Source: Pelagibius sp028280305 (GTDB taxonomy: Bacteria > Pseudomonadota > Alphaproteobacteria > Kiloniellales > Kiloniellaceae). From it: DNA of 64,000 nt. The stretch lies in NCBI RefSeq assembly GCF_965233615.1, contig NZ_OZ247495.1. One strand, given 5' to 3'. The first letter of the stretch is position 1; each line of letters begins with the position of its first letter. Position numbers and translations under genes: made by a program. Of this stretch, positions 50,000-58,541 are shown piece after piece. The notes under the pieces were generated by a model. That model made no database searches and was not told the origin of the DNA. It saw only the letters and a list, made by a program, of their open reading frames with translations.

Positions 50000-52408
50000 A
50001 TGTCATGCCGTGTGGATCAGGATCTTGCGAGAAGCGGTGCGGTGTTGCGCTGTTCGGCGGTGCTGCCCGGGTTTTTTCGCGACAAACGCGAAGTGCTGGT
50101 CGACCAGGCGATCCAGGTTGCCAAGGATTATGGCTACGCGCAGTACACCACGACAATCCGAGCGGCTTGGATCGAGGCGATCGACACGCTGAACGAATGC
50201 CTGGCCACCTATCTGGCCAGCGAAGCGGCCCTGATCATCAAACCAGAGGCCGAACTCGATTTTCAGCGCGATCCGCGCTTCACGTTGCTGCGCGAGGTCG
50301 CCATGCGCCACCGCTCCATGGGCGTGACGCTGCAGCTCTACCTCGGGCTCTTCAAGCACTTCAGGAACCTCTACCTAGATACCTTGGCTGATCTCCCGGC
50401 CGAGACCGCCTCTAGGGGGCTGGCACGCGATCGGCTACAGGGATTCTTTGATGCGGCTGAGCTGAGCGTTGGCGCCGATTGGGCCGAAGCCACGGAAGAC
50501 GAAAGGCTGATGGAGTTGCAGGCGCGGGCACGCAGTGTTGCGCTCGACAAGGACCGTTACTTTTCAGTCTTCGAGAGTTTGCGTGATCCGGCCTTTCTGC
50601 TGAATAGGCAACGGCGCCTGGTGAACGCAAATCAAGCCGCCGCGGAGCTTTTCGTCGGCGAGGCCAATGCCGGAGAGATCGTCTACCTGACTTCCATGCG
50701 GGGCCGCAGGACACCGCTGGAAGAAGTCCTGAGAATGGCAGCGCCGGCCGGCGAAGGCGATGACCGTTCGATCTGGCTCGACACGCGTCGGGGACCAATG
50801 TGTTTCGACCTGCGCGAACGCGGCATTCACGATGCGCTCGACAATACCGAACTCGGCTACGTCGTGATCCTTCACGACGTTACGACCCATCGCCGTGCGA
50901 CGGAGGATGCCGAGCGCGCACGCCGCGCCATGTCGACCTTCCTCGCCACCATGAGCCACGAGATACGCACCCCCCTGCATGGCGTACTGGGCGCCAGCGA
51001 GCTCTTGCGCGAGGCTGACAGCGAGTGTCAAGGGCCCTACGTCGATGCGATCGAAACCGCGGGCCGCCATCTGCTACAGACTCTCAACAAGGTGCTCGAT
51101 TTCTCGCGGCTTGAGGCAAGGCCACCAAAGCCTACGCCACAGCCCTGTAGCCTGCACGCCGTTCTCAAGGAGTACGGCCATTTCGCCTCCGTCTGGGCGC
51201 GCCGGGCCAAGGTGCCCGTGTCCCTGTCCGTTGCCCGTAACCTGCCGCATTCCGTCGTGATCGATTGGGAAATGACCCAGCAGGTGTTGACCAACCTAGT
51301 TTCGAACGCGATCCGCCACGATTGCGGCGATGGCGTTACCATCGCCGTGCGCCGCCGCCGGTCGGTCCTGGAACAACGCTTCCTGAGATTTGAAGTCCTG
51401 GACAACGGCCGGGGCATCCTGCCCGGCGATGCGGAGATGCTCTTCGAACCCTTCGGAGCGCGCTCGCCCGGGACAGCAAGCAGCAGCGGCGCGGGCTTGG
51501 GCCTGGCCATCTCCAGGCGGCTGATCGAAGCGATGGGCGGGTCGATCGGCTTCCGGAGCCGCCGCGCCGGGGGCGCGGCATTCTGGTTCGACCTTCCCTA
51601 TGAGTACCTCAGGAACCAAGCCACAACGGACATGACCACGAGGCCCGAAACGTCCTATGCCATCCCCAAATCGGATCAACTGAGTTGCCTGCTGGTGGAT
51701 GACGATCAAATCAGCAGAATGGTGACCGCGGACCAGTTGAGACGCGACGGCATTACAGTGACCGAGGCGGCAAGCGTTGCCGATGCGCTGAACTACACCA
51801 AAGCCAGCGCTTTCGACGTCTTCGTCGTCGACTATCATCTTTCCGACGGAGACGGCGCAACACTGGTCTCCGGCCTTCGAAGCAACCTTGCGAAGACGGC
51901 CAACCCGCGCTTTGTCGCCTTGACGGCCAATGCGGACATGGTGGAAAGGGCCTGTGAGGGCGGCCACCCATTCGATGCCCTTTTAGCCAAACCGATTGCC
52001 GGTGCGGACTTGGCCGCCGCCGTGCGGGCGCCAGGGCCACTGCCATCGCCGGTTCCTTCCAGTCCACAGAAGTTGGATACACCCTGCAGCCTGTCGGAAC
52101 TGTCGCCCCGCGTTGTCGATGCCATGGCGGAAGCCTTCACCGCCCAATGGGACAACGAAGTTGCGAAGCTCAGCAGTGCGATGGAGCGCGGCGACTTAAG
52201 TCGCCTGGCCGAGCAGGCTCACCGAGTCGCCAGCAGCTGTGCGGTGATGGGGATCACCGGCCTGGCTGCATCACTCCGAGACCTTGAGCTGGAGTGCCGC
52301 TACGGGCAGAACCAACCGGACCTTTCAACATGGCAGGCGCGCCTTGGCCCGCAGCTGCAGGCCGCACCAGGCCAGGCGCGCATCCTGGCGGCGGAGGTTG
52401 CCGGATGA
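50000..52408 (+). CDS. Second hybrid sensor histidine kinase (DorS paralogue)
   Basis: An 802-residue kinase with the same domain order as the one at 38511: N-terminal helical domain (about 30-175, AKDYGYAQYTTTIRAAWIEA and GVTLQLYLGLFKHFRNLYLD), PAS (about 185-298), HisKA H320 (FLATMSHEIRTP), HATPase (GAGLGLAISRRLIE), receiver D611 (DVFVVDYHLSDGDG) and Hpt H741 (QAHRVASSC). The lysine after the Hpt histidine is replaced. The N-terminal domain aligns across its length with that of DorS, so the two sensors are paralogues that have diverged. It is divergent from the ddhA-like operon and coupled to the regulator downstream (ATGA overlap). Confidence 0.82.
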   Translation: MSCRVDQDLARSGAVLRCSAVLPGFFRDKREVLVDQAIQVAKDYGYAQYTTTIRAAWIEAIDTLNECLATYLASEAALIIKPEAELDFQRDPRFTLLREVAMRHRSMGVTLQLYLGLFKHFRNLYLDTLADLPAETASRGLARDRLQGFFDAAELSVGADWAEATEDERLMELQARARSVALDKDRYFSVFESLRDPAFLLNRQRRLVNANQAAAELFVGEANAGEIVYLTSMRGRRTPLEEVLRMAAPAGEGDDRSIWLDTRRGPMCFDLRERGIHDALDNTELGYVVILHDVTTHRRATEDAERARRAMSTFLATMSHEIRTPLHGVLGASELLREADSECQGPYVDAIETAGRHLLQTLNKVLDFSRLEARPPKPTPQPCSLHAVLKEYGHFASVWARRAKVPVSLSVARNLPHSVVIDWEMTQQVLTNLVSNAIRHDCGDGVTIAVRRRRSVLEQRFLRFEVLDNGRGILPGDAEMLFEPFGARSPGTASSSGAGLGLAISRRLIEAMGGSIGFRSRRAGGAAFWFDLPYEYLRNQATTDMTTRPETSYAIPKSDQLSCLLVDDDQISRMVTADQLRRDGITVTEAASVADALNYTKASAFDVFVVDYHLSDGDGATLVSGLRSNLAKTANPRFVALTANADMVERACEGGHPFDALLAKPIAGADLAAAVRAPGPLPSPVPSSPQKLDTPCSLSELSPRVVDAMAEAFTAQWDNEVAKLSSAMERGDLSRLAEQAHRVASSCAVMGITGLAASLRDLELECRYGQNQPDLSTWQARLGPQLQAAPGQARILAAEVAG

Positions 52409-53148
52409 TCCCGCAGGCGGCATTGACACAACGGCGTCCGGTCGGAAACCGACACCGGAACCGCATTCTGGTAGTGGACGACGATCCGGTCGTACAGGTT
52501 CTGTTGCGCGAAACGCTCCTGGCGGAAGGCTACGACGTCAGCGGCGCCAACAGTTCGGAGGAAGCCGAGCAACGGCTGCGCCAGGGCCCTTGGGACCTCG
52601 TCATACTAGATCGCCGGCTGCCGGATGCGGACGGCCTGCTCCTTCTTCAAGCGGTGAAAGAGAAGTCCGGCTGCCCGGTCATAATACTGAGCGTGATGGA
52701 TGACCAGCATGATCGGACGCTTGGATTAGGGCTTGGCGCACAGGACTATATTGCCAAGCCGTTCAGCGCCTCCGAGATCATCCTGCGTATCCGAAACCTG
52801 CTCGTTGCACGCGAAGTCTCGCTGCTCCCGGTGAGCACCCAGGAAATCGAGCACGGTCCTTTCAAGCTGATTCAGACGACACGCCGGCTGATTGCGGATG
52901 GCAAAACGCGCCAACTGACTTCGGCCGAGGCCCGGCTGCTTGCTGTGTTCCTGACCCGCCCCGGCGAGGTCCTGGACCGGACTTTGCTGACGCGCAGCAT
53001 CTGCCAGCGCGAGTGGTCTCACAACGACCGTTCGATCGACGTTCTGGTCGCTCGGCTGAGAAAGCACATAGAAACCGATCCGAAGTCTCCGGAATGGATC
53101 GTCACAGTGCACGGCGCCGGCTATCTTTTCAGCGCGGCGATCCCCTGA
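52405..53148 (+). CDS. OmpR-family response regulator partner of the second kinase
   Basis: A 247-residue regulator starting at ATG 52405 in the 4-nt overlap with the kinase gene. The receiver domain has VDDDPVVQVLL, acceptor LVILDRRLPDADG and IAKPFSASEIILRI. The winged helix has LTSAEARLLAVFLTRPGEVL and NDRSIDVLVARLRKHIETDPKSP in two parts. The last 40 residues are very like DorR, including the recognition helix (DRSIDVLVARLRKHIE versus DRTIDVLVGRLRRKIE), so the two regulators may read the same repeats. It is the last intact gene before the right island boundary. Confidence 0.87.
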   Translation: MIPQAALTQRRPVGNRHRNRILVVDDDPVVQVLLRETLLAEGYDVSGANSSEEAEQRLRQGPWDLVILDRRLPDADGLLLLQAVKEKSGCPVIILSVMDDQHDRTLGLGLGAQDYIAKPFSASEIILRIRNLLVAREVSLLPVSTQEIEHGPFKLIQTTRRLIADGKTRQLTSAEARLLAVFLTRPGEVLDRTLLTRSICQREWSHNDRSIDVLVARLRKHIETDPKSPEWIVTVHGAGYLFSAAIP

Positions 53149-53194
53149 AGACCTTGCTGAAGTCAAGGCGGACGGGGCTTGTCAATTTGAGAGG

Positions 53195-53246
53195 ATTGCA
53201 AGGACAGGGTTTGAGTCTGCGACCTTCAGATCACGAGTCTGTGGCT
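53195..53246 (-). pseudogene. Degenerate 3' portion of a tRNA gene
   Basis: On the minus strand the segment reads CAGACTCGTGATCTG (anticodon-arm-like, CAGA/TCTG stem with loop CTCGTGA), then AAGGTCGCAGACTCAAACC and CTGTCCTTGCAA. Compared with a standard tRNA 3' half (AGGTCGCAGGTTCAAATCC then CTG), the T-loop TTC is altered to CTC and no D-arm is present. It looks like a decayed tRNA end left by an integration event, not a functional tRNA. Confidence 0.4.
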
Positions 53247-53331
53247 TGAATAAACGTGGACCTTTTTGGCTCTCCTGGCGCGAACATACTGCACACAAAG
53301 CTCTCTAACCATCTGTCATGCTTGAACTCTT

Positions 53332-53392
53332 CGTCCAGTCCATCATGGGCGCAATTGAGAGAGTGTGATCCAGCTTGGTCAAGGGTCCGCCA
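53332..53392 (-). repeat. Right copy of the dusA 5'-end repeat, not attached to a dusA gene
   Basis: Minus-strand translation LTKLDHTLSIAPMMDWT matches DusA and then runs into unrelated residues (KSSSMTDG) and a stop. It is 54/61 identical to 31734-31794. Upstream coding continues open for over 100 codons without family resemblance. It is best read as the attachment-site remnant carrying the original first codons of dusA. Confidence 0.7.
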
Positions 53393-53720
53393 ACTTCATG
53401 AACTTCCGTGATCCCAGGCGTGCTAACAGCGGTGACTCTCACTCTGTCATGGTGGCAGAGTGGCGCATTGCCCTCAGTCGCGGCAGCACAATAATCGCAT
53501 TGTGCAGTACTCGCCAGAACCCATGTGCCACACTGATCCAAACGACCGGTTTCTTGCCCAGATTTGGGGAGAACAGCCTGTGTTGGGCTCCATCTCCTGC
53601 CGATCCCGGATGCGCGCGATTGGCGGGCCGGCGACCTCGGATGCCATACATCTGGCTGAGCGAGGCTGGGCGGCAATAGATGGCCGCGATGAAACAGCCG
53701 GTTGGCCTGAAGGACGCGCC
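53393..53720. other. Gene-poor stretch right of the dusA repeat
   Basis: No supported gene. Several open frames cross it without recognisable content. Part of it (53508-53555) weakly resembles 31914-31960 at a matching distance from the left repeat. It probably represents the old dusA upstream region or scarred IS sequence. Confidence 0.4.
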
Positions 53721-54349
53721 TTACACCGGCCCACCGATTTTCTCGAACTCGGCAGTCACTTCATCCGCGGAACGGGTCCGGCAATTGTGTCCAGTAACGG
53801 CTCGAACCGAGGTCCGGTGACGGTCGGCCTCCTCGGCTGCACAACAGTCTTCGACGAGGGTTACAAGAAATCCGCGGTCAGCCGCGTCTCGCACGGCCGT
53901 CTCAACGCACTGATCCGTTGAAACACCGTATACCACTAGGTACTGGATCCCAAGGCTGCGCAGGATGTAGTCGATGTTTGTGCTGTTGAAGATGCCTGAC
54001 GATGTCTTCGGAACTACGATCTCGTTTTCGAGCGGTGCCACATCAGGGATCACCTGCGCCTCCCAGGACCCTTTGGGAAAGAAGAGACCTGAAATCTTGT
54101 GATCGAGGCTGATCTCGCGCCAACAAGCGTAGGGCTTTCTATCACAGTGAATATGACCTCGATACCGGCCGCGCGGGCGGCAGATTGAAGGCGTTTCTGT
54201 GCCGGAATGACGACTGTTTCCATCCTCTCCAGGAAGGAACGTTTTGCCGACTCCGGGCTGCCGCTCTGTCGGGCACGTTCCGCTTGCTGTGGGCTCCACT
54301 CGGCGTTCTGCATGTCGATGGACAGCAACGCCGCCCGCTCAGGCACGAC
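53721..54349 (-). pseudogene. Frameshifted isochorismatase-family hydrolase
   Basis: The 5' half reads PERAALLSIDMQNAEWSP and ends near AARAAGIEVIFTVIESPT in one frame. The 3' half, from REISLDHKISGLFFPKGSW through FNSTNIDYILRSLGIQYLVV to YGVSTDQCVETAVRDAADRG, continues in another frame. The break is between about 54131 and 54117. All catalytic positions (D in IDMQN, lysine in VVPKTSSG, cysteine in STDQCVE) are present once the frames are joined, so a single small indel inactivates it. The family includes biuret, ureidoacrylate and N-carbamoylsarcosine amidohydrolases. It is divergent from the RpiR regulator. Confidence 0.8.
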
Positions 54350-54516
54350 CGCTGCCTCACGGTCGTTGCGGGGTTCTTTCTGCGCAGTGATTATCGAGTA
54401 TTGTGGTCTCCGAAGACATCGTTCCGCTAAAGTTGGTGCTACGTTCAGTCGTAAGTTGCCTGTGGCCCGGCCGCTAAGTATGAACAATGCAGCTTCACAG
54501 TGGGAACAAGCCCGAT

Positions 54517-55377
54517 ATGACCGAAACTGAACAGAGCATGAAGGTCGCCGTTGACAACGCTATGCCGACCTTGACCCGCAATGAGAAGCAGGCAGCACGC
54601 ATCCTCTTGGCGCACTACCCCATGATCGGTCTTGAGAGCATCACCAGCTTCGCCAAGGCCGCGAAGGTAAGCTCCGCGACTATCCAAAGATTTGTCCAAA
54701 AGCTGGGATGCGACGGATACCCTGAGTTCCGTCAGAAACTCCGAGACGAGATTGCCAAGAGTGATGAAAACCCCCTGACCCTCCATCGCTCGGAGGACCA
54801 TGTCCCGGCGGCAAACACCTTCCGCAAGAGCCTGATCGCCGCACTTGACGGCACTCTTGGCGCGGTCAAGCCGAACGAGCTCGCGAAGATCATCGAGCTT
54901 CTGTCGGAAAACAAGCAGAAGATCTTCATCCTTGGCGGCACGTTCACCGGCCCTTTGGCCATGCACCTGCATTTTCATCTGCGTAAGATGAGACCGGGTG
55001 TGACGCTTCTCGAGGCAGACATGCCGCGGCGCAATGACTCGATGCTGGACATCCGCAGGAACGATGTTCTGATCGTCTTTGATATCCGCCGCTACCAGCC
55101 CGATTCGGTCCTCACCGCACGCTGGGCTGCCGAACGCATTGCGACGGTTATACTCTTCACAGACAAGTGGATGAGCGAGATAGCGACCTTTGCGAAGCAC
55201 GCTCTGCGTTGCAAGGTTCAGGCGTCGACGCCTTGGGACACGCTTGTCGGCATGACTGCTCTCGTGGAGTTGATCGCCTCGTCGCTCGACAGCGTGACCT
55301 GGCCAAGCCTGAAAACACGACTTGAAGCCCTCGACAAGCTGCGCAGTGAGACGTTTGTGCCCGACTGGCATCAGTGA
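54517..55377 (+). CDS. RpiR/MurR-family transcriptional regulator
   Basis: A 286-residue regulator with an N-terminal helix-turn-helix (ITSFAKAAKVSSATIQRFVQ, residues about 40-65) and a C-terminal SIS domain (FILGGTFTGPLAMHLHFHLR, then NDVLIVFDIRRYQPDSV) that usually binds a phosphosugar or similar metabolite. ATG at 54517 is preferred over one 30 nt upstream. It lies divergent from the broken isochorismatase gene and convergent with a broken livH, so it likely controlled a catabolic and transport operon that has since decayed. Confidence 0.83.
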   Translation: MTETEQSMKVAVDNAMPTLTRNEKQAARILLAHYPMIGLESITSFAKAAKVSSATIQRFVQKLGCDGYPEFRQKLRDEIAKSDENPLTLHRSEDHVPAANTFRKSLIAALDGTLGAVKPNELAKIIELLSENKQKIFILGGTFTGPLAMHLHFHLRKMRPGVTLLEADMPRRNDSMLDIRRNDVLIVFDIRRYQPDSVLTARWAAERIATVILFTDKWMSEIATFAKHALRCKVQASTPWDTLVGMTALVELIASSLDSVTWPSLKTRLEALDKLRSETFVPDWHQ

Positions 55378-55428
55378 AGCCTTACGTAGTGCACGAAGGT
55401 GTAAGCACATAAGCTCAACTGCGGTCGA

Positions 55429-55793
55429 CCATTGCTGGCGGACCAACCCTTCGGGCCGGATCAGCAGGATCACTGTGCCAAGCACGATCACGTCGCGGTA
55501 AGGCGCCATCCCCCCGGCAGGAAGGCTTGCGAGAAGACCTCGATCACGCCAACGACGAAGCCTCCCAGCACGGCGCCGGACAGACTGCCCAGCCCACCCA
55601 AGACAGTTGCAATGAAGGCCTTGAGCGCCGGGAAAAATCCCATCAAGGGATCGACCGAGCCGCGCTGTGCAGTCCAGACGATGGCGGCCACTCCGGCAAG
55701 GAGACCGGACAGTGCGAATGCTGAGGCGACGACCTTACCCGCCGGCATGCCGACCAGCCGGACCATGCCGAGAGCCGCCTTCACCCAGAACAA
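55429..55793 (-). pseudogene. Branched-chain amino acid ABC permease fragment (livH), broken
   Basis: The minus-strand text VASAFALSGLLAGVAAIVWT, GSVDPLMGFFPALKAFIATV and GGLGSLSGAVLGGFVVGVIE is the C-terminal half of a LivH permease. After GGWR the frame shifts near 55500 and continues as PYRDVIVLGTVILLIRPEGLV to about 55429. The 5' half of the gene is absent, the text before RLVGMPAGKV is shortened, and the LysR gene begins 54 nt to the right. It is thus a remnant, possibly once linked to the liv genes at 62 kb. Confidence 0.78.
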
Positions 55794-55853
55794 GAAAAAT
55801 CAAGATGATTGCGTGATGGCCTTTGCCGACTGTGCGGGTACCATGGTTGGCAC

Positions 55854-56741
55854 ATGATCGACTTGAGAGACATGGAACTGCTGGCAGCGCTGGCGCGCCA
55901 CGGGCACTTCGCCCGCGCGGCGGCCGAATGCGGTATCTCTCAGCCCGCCTTCTCCGCGCGTATCCGCAACCTGGAACTCAACCTTGGCGCACCGATCGTC
56001 AAGCGTGGCAACCGTTTCATGGGGTTCACCGAGGAGGGCGAGATCGCGCTGCGCTGGGCTCACAAGATGATTGCGGACGCCCGGGGCCTCGACCAGGAAA
56101 TGGAAAGAGCGCGGGGCATCCTGTCCGGGCGGCTTACGATGGGCGTGGTGCCAACGGCGCTGACGTTCGTGGCCAAGGTGGCGTCGCGTCTGCGAAAGGA
56201 CCATCCGGCTTTGACGATCCAGATCTTTTCGATGTCGTCGGGTGAAGTTGCCAAGGGCCTGGAGGATTTCTCGCTCGACGCCGGCTTTACCTACATGGAG
56301 AGCGCCCTGCCATCCTCGAGCCAAGCCGACCACATCTACGACGAACGCTATGCTTTGTTGGTGCCCCGGGCTTTTGCGCCGGACGCGGCAGAGACGATAT
56401 CGTGGCAGGCTGCCGCCGCCTTTCCGCTGTGCCTGATGACGCCGAACATGATGAACCGCCGGATCATCGACGAGGCATTTCGTGCGGCCGACGCCGAGCC
56501 AAACTGCGTGATGGAGACCAATGCGTTCACTGTGGCCCTGACCCAGGTTTCCAGTGGCATCGCCGCCACTGTCGCAACCCAGATGTTGCTGGGCAACGTC
56601 CATATCGAGGGCGATTTCCTGCGCCTCGATCTGGTCGATCCTGTCGTCGAGAAGCCGATCGGCGTCGTCGTCTCCGAACGGGAGCCGGCGCTTCCAGCGG
56701 TCGATGCCCTGCTAGCCTGTGTCCGCAACGGGCCACGATAA
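55854..56741 (+). CDS. LysR-family regulator adjacent to formate dehydrogenase genes
   Basis: A 295-residue LysR-type regulator. The N-terminal HTH is LLAALARHGHFARAAAECGI followed by SQPAFSARIRNLELNLGAPI. The effector domain starts near residue 90 (GRLTMGVVPTALTFVA). ATG at 55854 is chosen; the earlier in-frame start has no support. It is co-directional with the formate dehydrogenase genes, 90 nt upstream. Regulators of this type often accompany NAD-linked formate dehydrogenase operons, so control of those genes is a reasonable inference. Confidence 0.85.
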   Translation: MIDLRDMELLAALARHGHFARAAAECGISQPAFSARIRNLELNLGAPIVKRGNRFMGFTEEGEIALRWAHKMIADARGLDQEMERARGILSGRLTMGVVPTALTFVAKVASRLRKDHPALTIQIFSMSSGEVAKGLEDFSLDAGFTYMESALPSSSQADHIYDERYALLVPRAFAPDAAETISWQAAAAFPLCLMTPNMMNRRIIDEAFRAADAEPNCVMETNAFTVALTQVSSGIAATVATQMLLGNVHIEGDFLRLDLVDPVVEKPIGVVVSEREPALPAVDALLACVRNGPR

Positions 56742-56831
56742 GCTCAGCAAAACGCACCATCGTGAGATACGATTTGTCAATGATCCCAGGGCGATGGACG
56801 ATCTCTCCTTTGATGGTGGAGGAGACCCATA

Positions 56832-58538
56832 ATGAGCCCTTTGGACGGACCTGGGGGTGGTCGGCCCGGCGTCTGGAAGTCCGGGCGCGGTAAAGGGCGT
56901 AGAACGCCGAAGGGGCGCCAGGTCGAAGACGAGGCGCTTGCCAACGTTCGAAGGCTCCTCGGAGACCTCCCGCGCCGCCGCGACCTCCTGATCGAGTTCC
57001 TTCATCTGATCCAGGATGCCCATGGTCATCTGTCCGCGGCGCACATCCGTGCGCTGGCCGAGGAAATGCGCTTGGCCCAGGCCGAGATATACGAGGTCGC
57101 AACGTTCTATGCACACTTCGACGTTGTGAAGGAGGGCGAGATCCCGCCGCCGCCGATCACGATCCGGGTCTGCGATTCTCTGTCCTGTGAATTGGCCGGT
57201 GCGGAAGAGCTGCTGGAGACCCTGACCGAAACCTACGGCGAGGGGCGCCAGGTCCGGGTTTTGCATGCGCCCTGCATGGGCCGTTGCGCCACGGCGCCGA
57301 CACTCGAGATCGGCCATAATCACATCGATTGCGCGACGCCGGAAAAGGTCGCGAGAGCGATTGCGACGGGCGATTATCACGCCCACGTTCCCGACTACCA
57401 GACCTTTGCGGACTACCGAGCCGAGGGCGGCTACGACACGCTGGAAGCCCTTCGCGGCGGGTCCCGTACACCGGACGAATTGCAGGACAGCATTCTGGAG
57501 TCGGGCCTTCGTGGCCTTGGAGGTGCGGGTTTTCCCTCCGGACGCAAGTGGTCGTTCGTGCGAGCCGAACCCGGACCCCGGTATCTGGCGGTCAACGGCG
57601 ACGAGGGAGAACCCGGCACATTTAAGGACCGTCACTACCTGGAGCGCGAGCCGCACGTCTTCCTGGAAGGCATGCTGACCGCGGCCTGGGCGGTCGAAGC
57701 CGAGGCTTGTTTCATTTACATGCGCGACGAGTATCCCGCCGTGCTCGAAATTCTTCGCACTGAGATACGGTCGCTGGAAGCTGCGGGAATCGTCAAACCG
57801 GGTTACATCGAACTGCGTCGCGGCGCCGGCGCCTACATCTGCGGTGAAGAGAGCGCGATGATCGAATCGATCGAAGGCAAACGCGGCTTGCCGCGCCATC
57901 GCCCGCCTTTCGTCGCCCAGGTCGGCGTGTTTAACCGCCCGACCCTGGTCCATAACGTCGAGACGCTTTACTGGGTTTCCAAGATCGCGCGCAACGGCCC
58001 GGAAGTCCTGAACGTTCATGAGAAAAACGGTCGAACGGGACTTCGGTCTTATTCGGTTTCGGGCCGTGTCCGAGATCCGGGCGTCAGACTGTTGCCGGCC
58101 GGATCGACGATCCTCGACATTATCGAGGCCTGTGGCGGCATGCTCGAGGGTCACACCTTCAAGGCCTATCAGCCGGGCGGACCGTCTTCCGGGATTCTCC
58201 CGGCCAGCATGGACGACATCCCGCTCGACTTCGATACCTTGCAGCCGCACGGCACCTTTATCGGTTCAGCCGCCGTCGTCGTACTGTCCGACCAAGACCG
58301 GGCCCGCGATGCCGCACTCAACATGTTGAAATTCTTCGAAGAAGAAAGCTGCGGGCAGTGCACGCCCTGTCGCGTCGGCTGTGAGAAGGCGGTAAAGCTG
58401 ATGCAGCAGGAGACCTGGGATCGCGATGTTTTGGGCGACCTCTGCGACACGATGGTCGATGCCTCGATCTGTGGGCTCGGTCAAGCGGCACCGAACCCCA
58501 TCCGCCTCACCATGAAGCACTTTGCCGACGAAATCTGA
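56832..58538 (+). CDS. fdh1B: NAD-dependent formate dehydrogenase beta subunit (NuoE-NuoF fusion, FDH1 type)
   Basis: A 568-residue diaphorase subunit passing electrons from the alpha subunit to NAD+. The NuoE-like part (about 30-180) binds a [2Fe-2S] cluster through CDSLSCELAG and CMGRCATAP. The NuoF-like part has GLRGLGGAGFPSGRKW (NADH/FMN loop), NGDEGEPGTFKDRHYLE, RRGAGAYICGEESAM and the [4Fe-4S] group ESCGQCTPCRVGCEK with a distal C in SICGLGQ. ATG at 56832 follows GGAGGAG. The fused E-F layout matches Methylobacterium FDH1, a tungsten-type enzyme, rather than the separate fdsG/fdsB of Rhodobacter. Confidence 0.9.
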   Translation: MSPLDGPGGGRPGVWKSGRGKGRRTPKGRQVEDEALANVRRLLGDLPRRRDLLIEFLHLIQDAHGHLSAAHIRALAEEMRLAQAEIYEVATFYAHFDVVKEGEIPPPPITIRVCDSLSCELAGAEELLETLTETYGEGRQVRVLHAPCMGRCATAPTLEIGHNHIDCATPEKVARAIATGDYHAHVPDYQTFADYRAEGGYDTLEALRGGSRTPDELQDSILESGLRGLGGAGFPSGRKWSFVRAEPGPRYLAVNGDEGEPGTFKDRHYLEREPHVFLEGMLTAAWAVEAEACFIYMRDEYPAVLEILRTEIRSLEAAGIVKPGYIELRRGAGAYICGEESAMIESIEGKRGLPRHRPPFVAQVGVFNRPTLVHNVETLYWVSKIARNGPEVLNVHEKNGRTGLRSYSVSGRVRDPGVRLLPAGSTILDIIEACGGMLEGHTFKAYQPGGPSSGILPASMDDIPLDFDTLQPHGTFIGSAAVVVLSDQDRARDAALNMLKFFEEESCGQCTPCRVGCEKAVKLMQQETWDRDVLGDLCDTMVDASICGLGQAAPNPIRLTMKHFADEI

Positions 58539-58541
58539 GCC

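Larger units (their letters stand above)
31734..53392. mobile_element. Probable dusA-integrated genomic island carrying DMSO/DMS respiration genes
   Basis: The 5' coding end of dusA (31734-31794) and a separate copy at 53332-53392 lie in the same orientation, 54 of 61 bases identical with the first 23 identical throughout. The right copy is not attached to a dusA gene. dusA 5' ends are an established site for integrase-mediated islands, in which the new element supplies the first codons of the gene. The intervening 21.6 kb is accessory in character (dorCDA, ddhABDC-like operon, two two-component systems, dehalogenase). No integrase remains, so the island would be fixed. Boundaries are inferred; the repeat divergence suggests an old event or a recombined copy. 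Confidence 0.55.

Noticed and set aside
53460..53921. 153-codon plus-strand open frame across the isochorismatase pseudogene
   Set aside because: No family resemblance, no ribosome site, and it lies opposite recognisable isochorismatase coding text.
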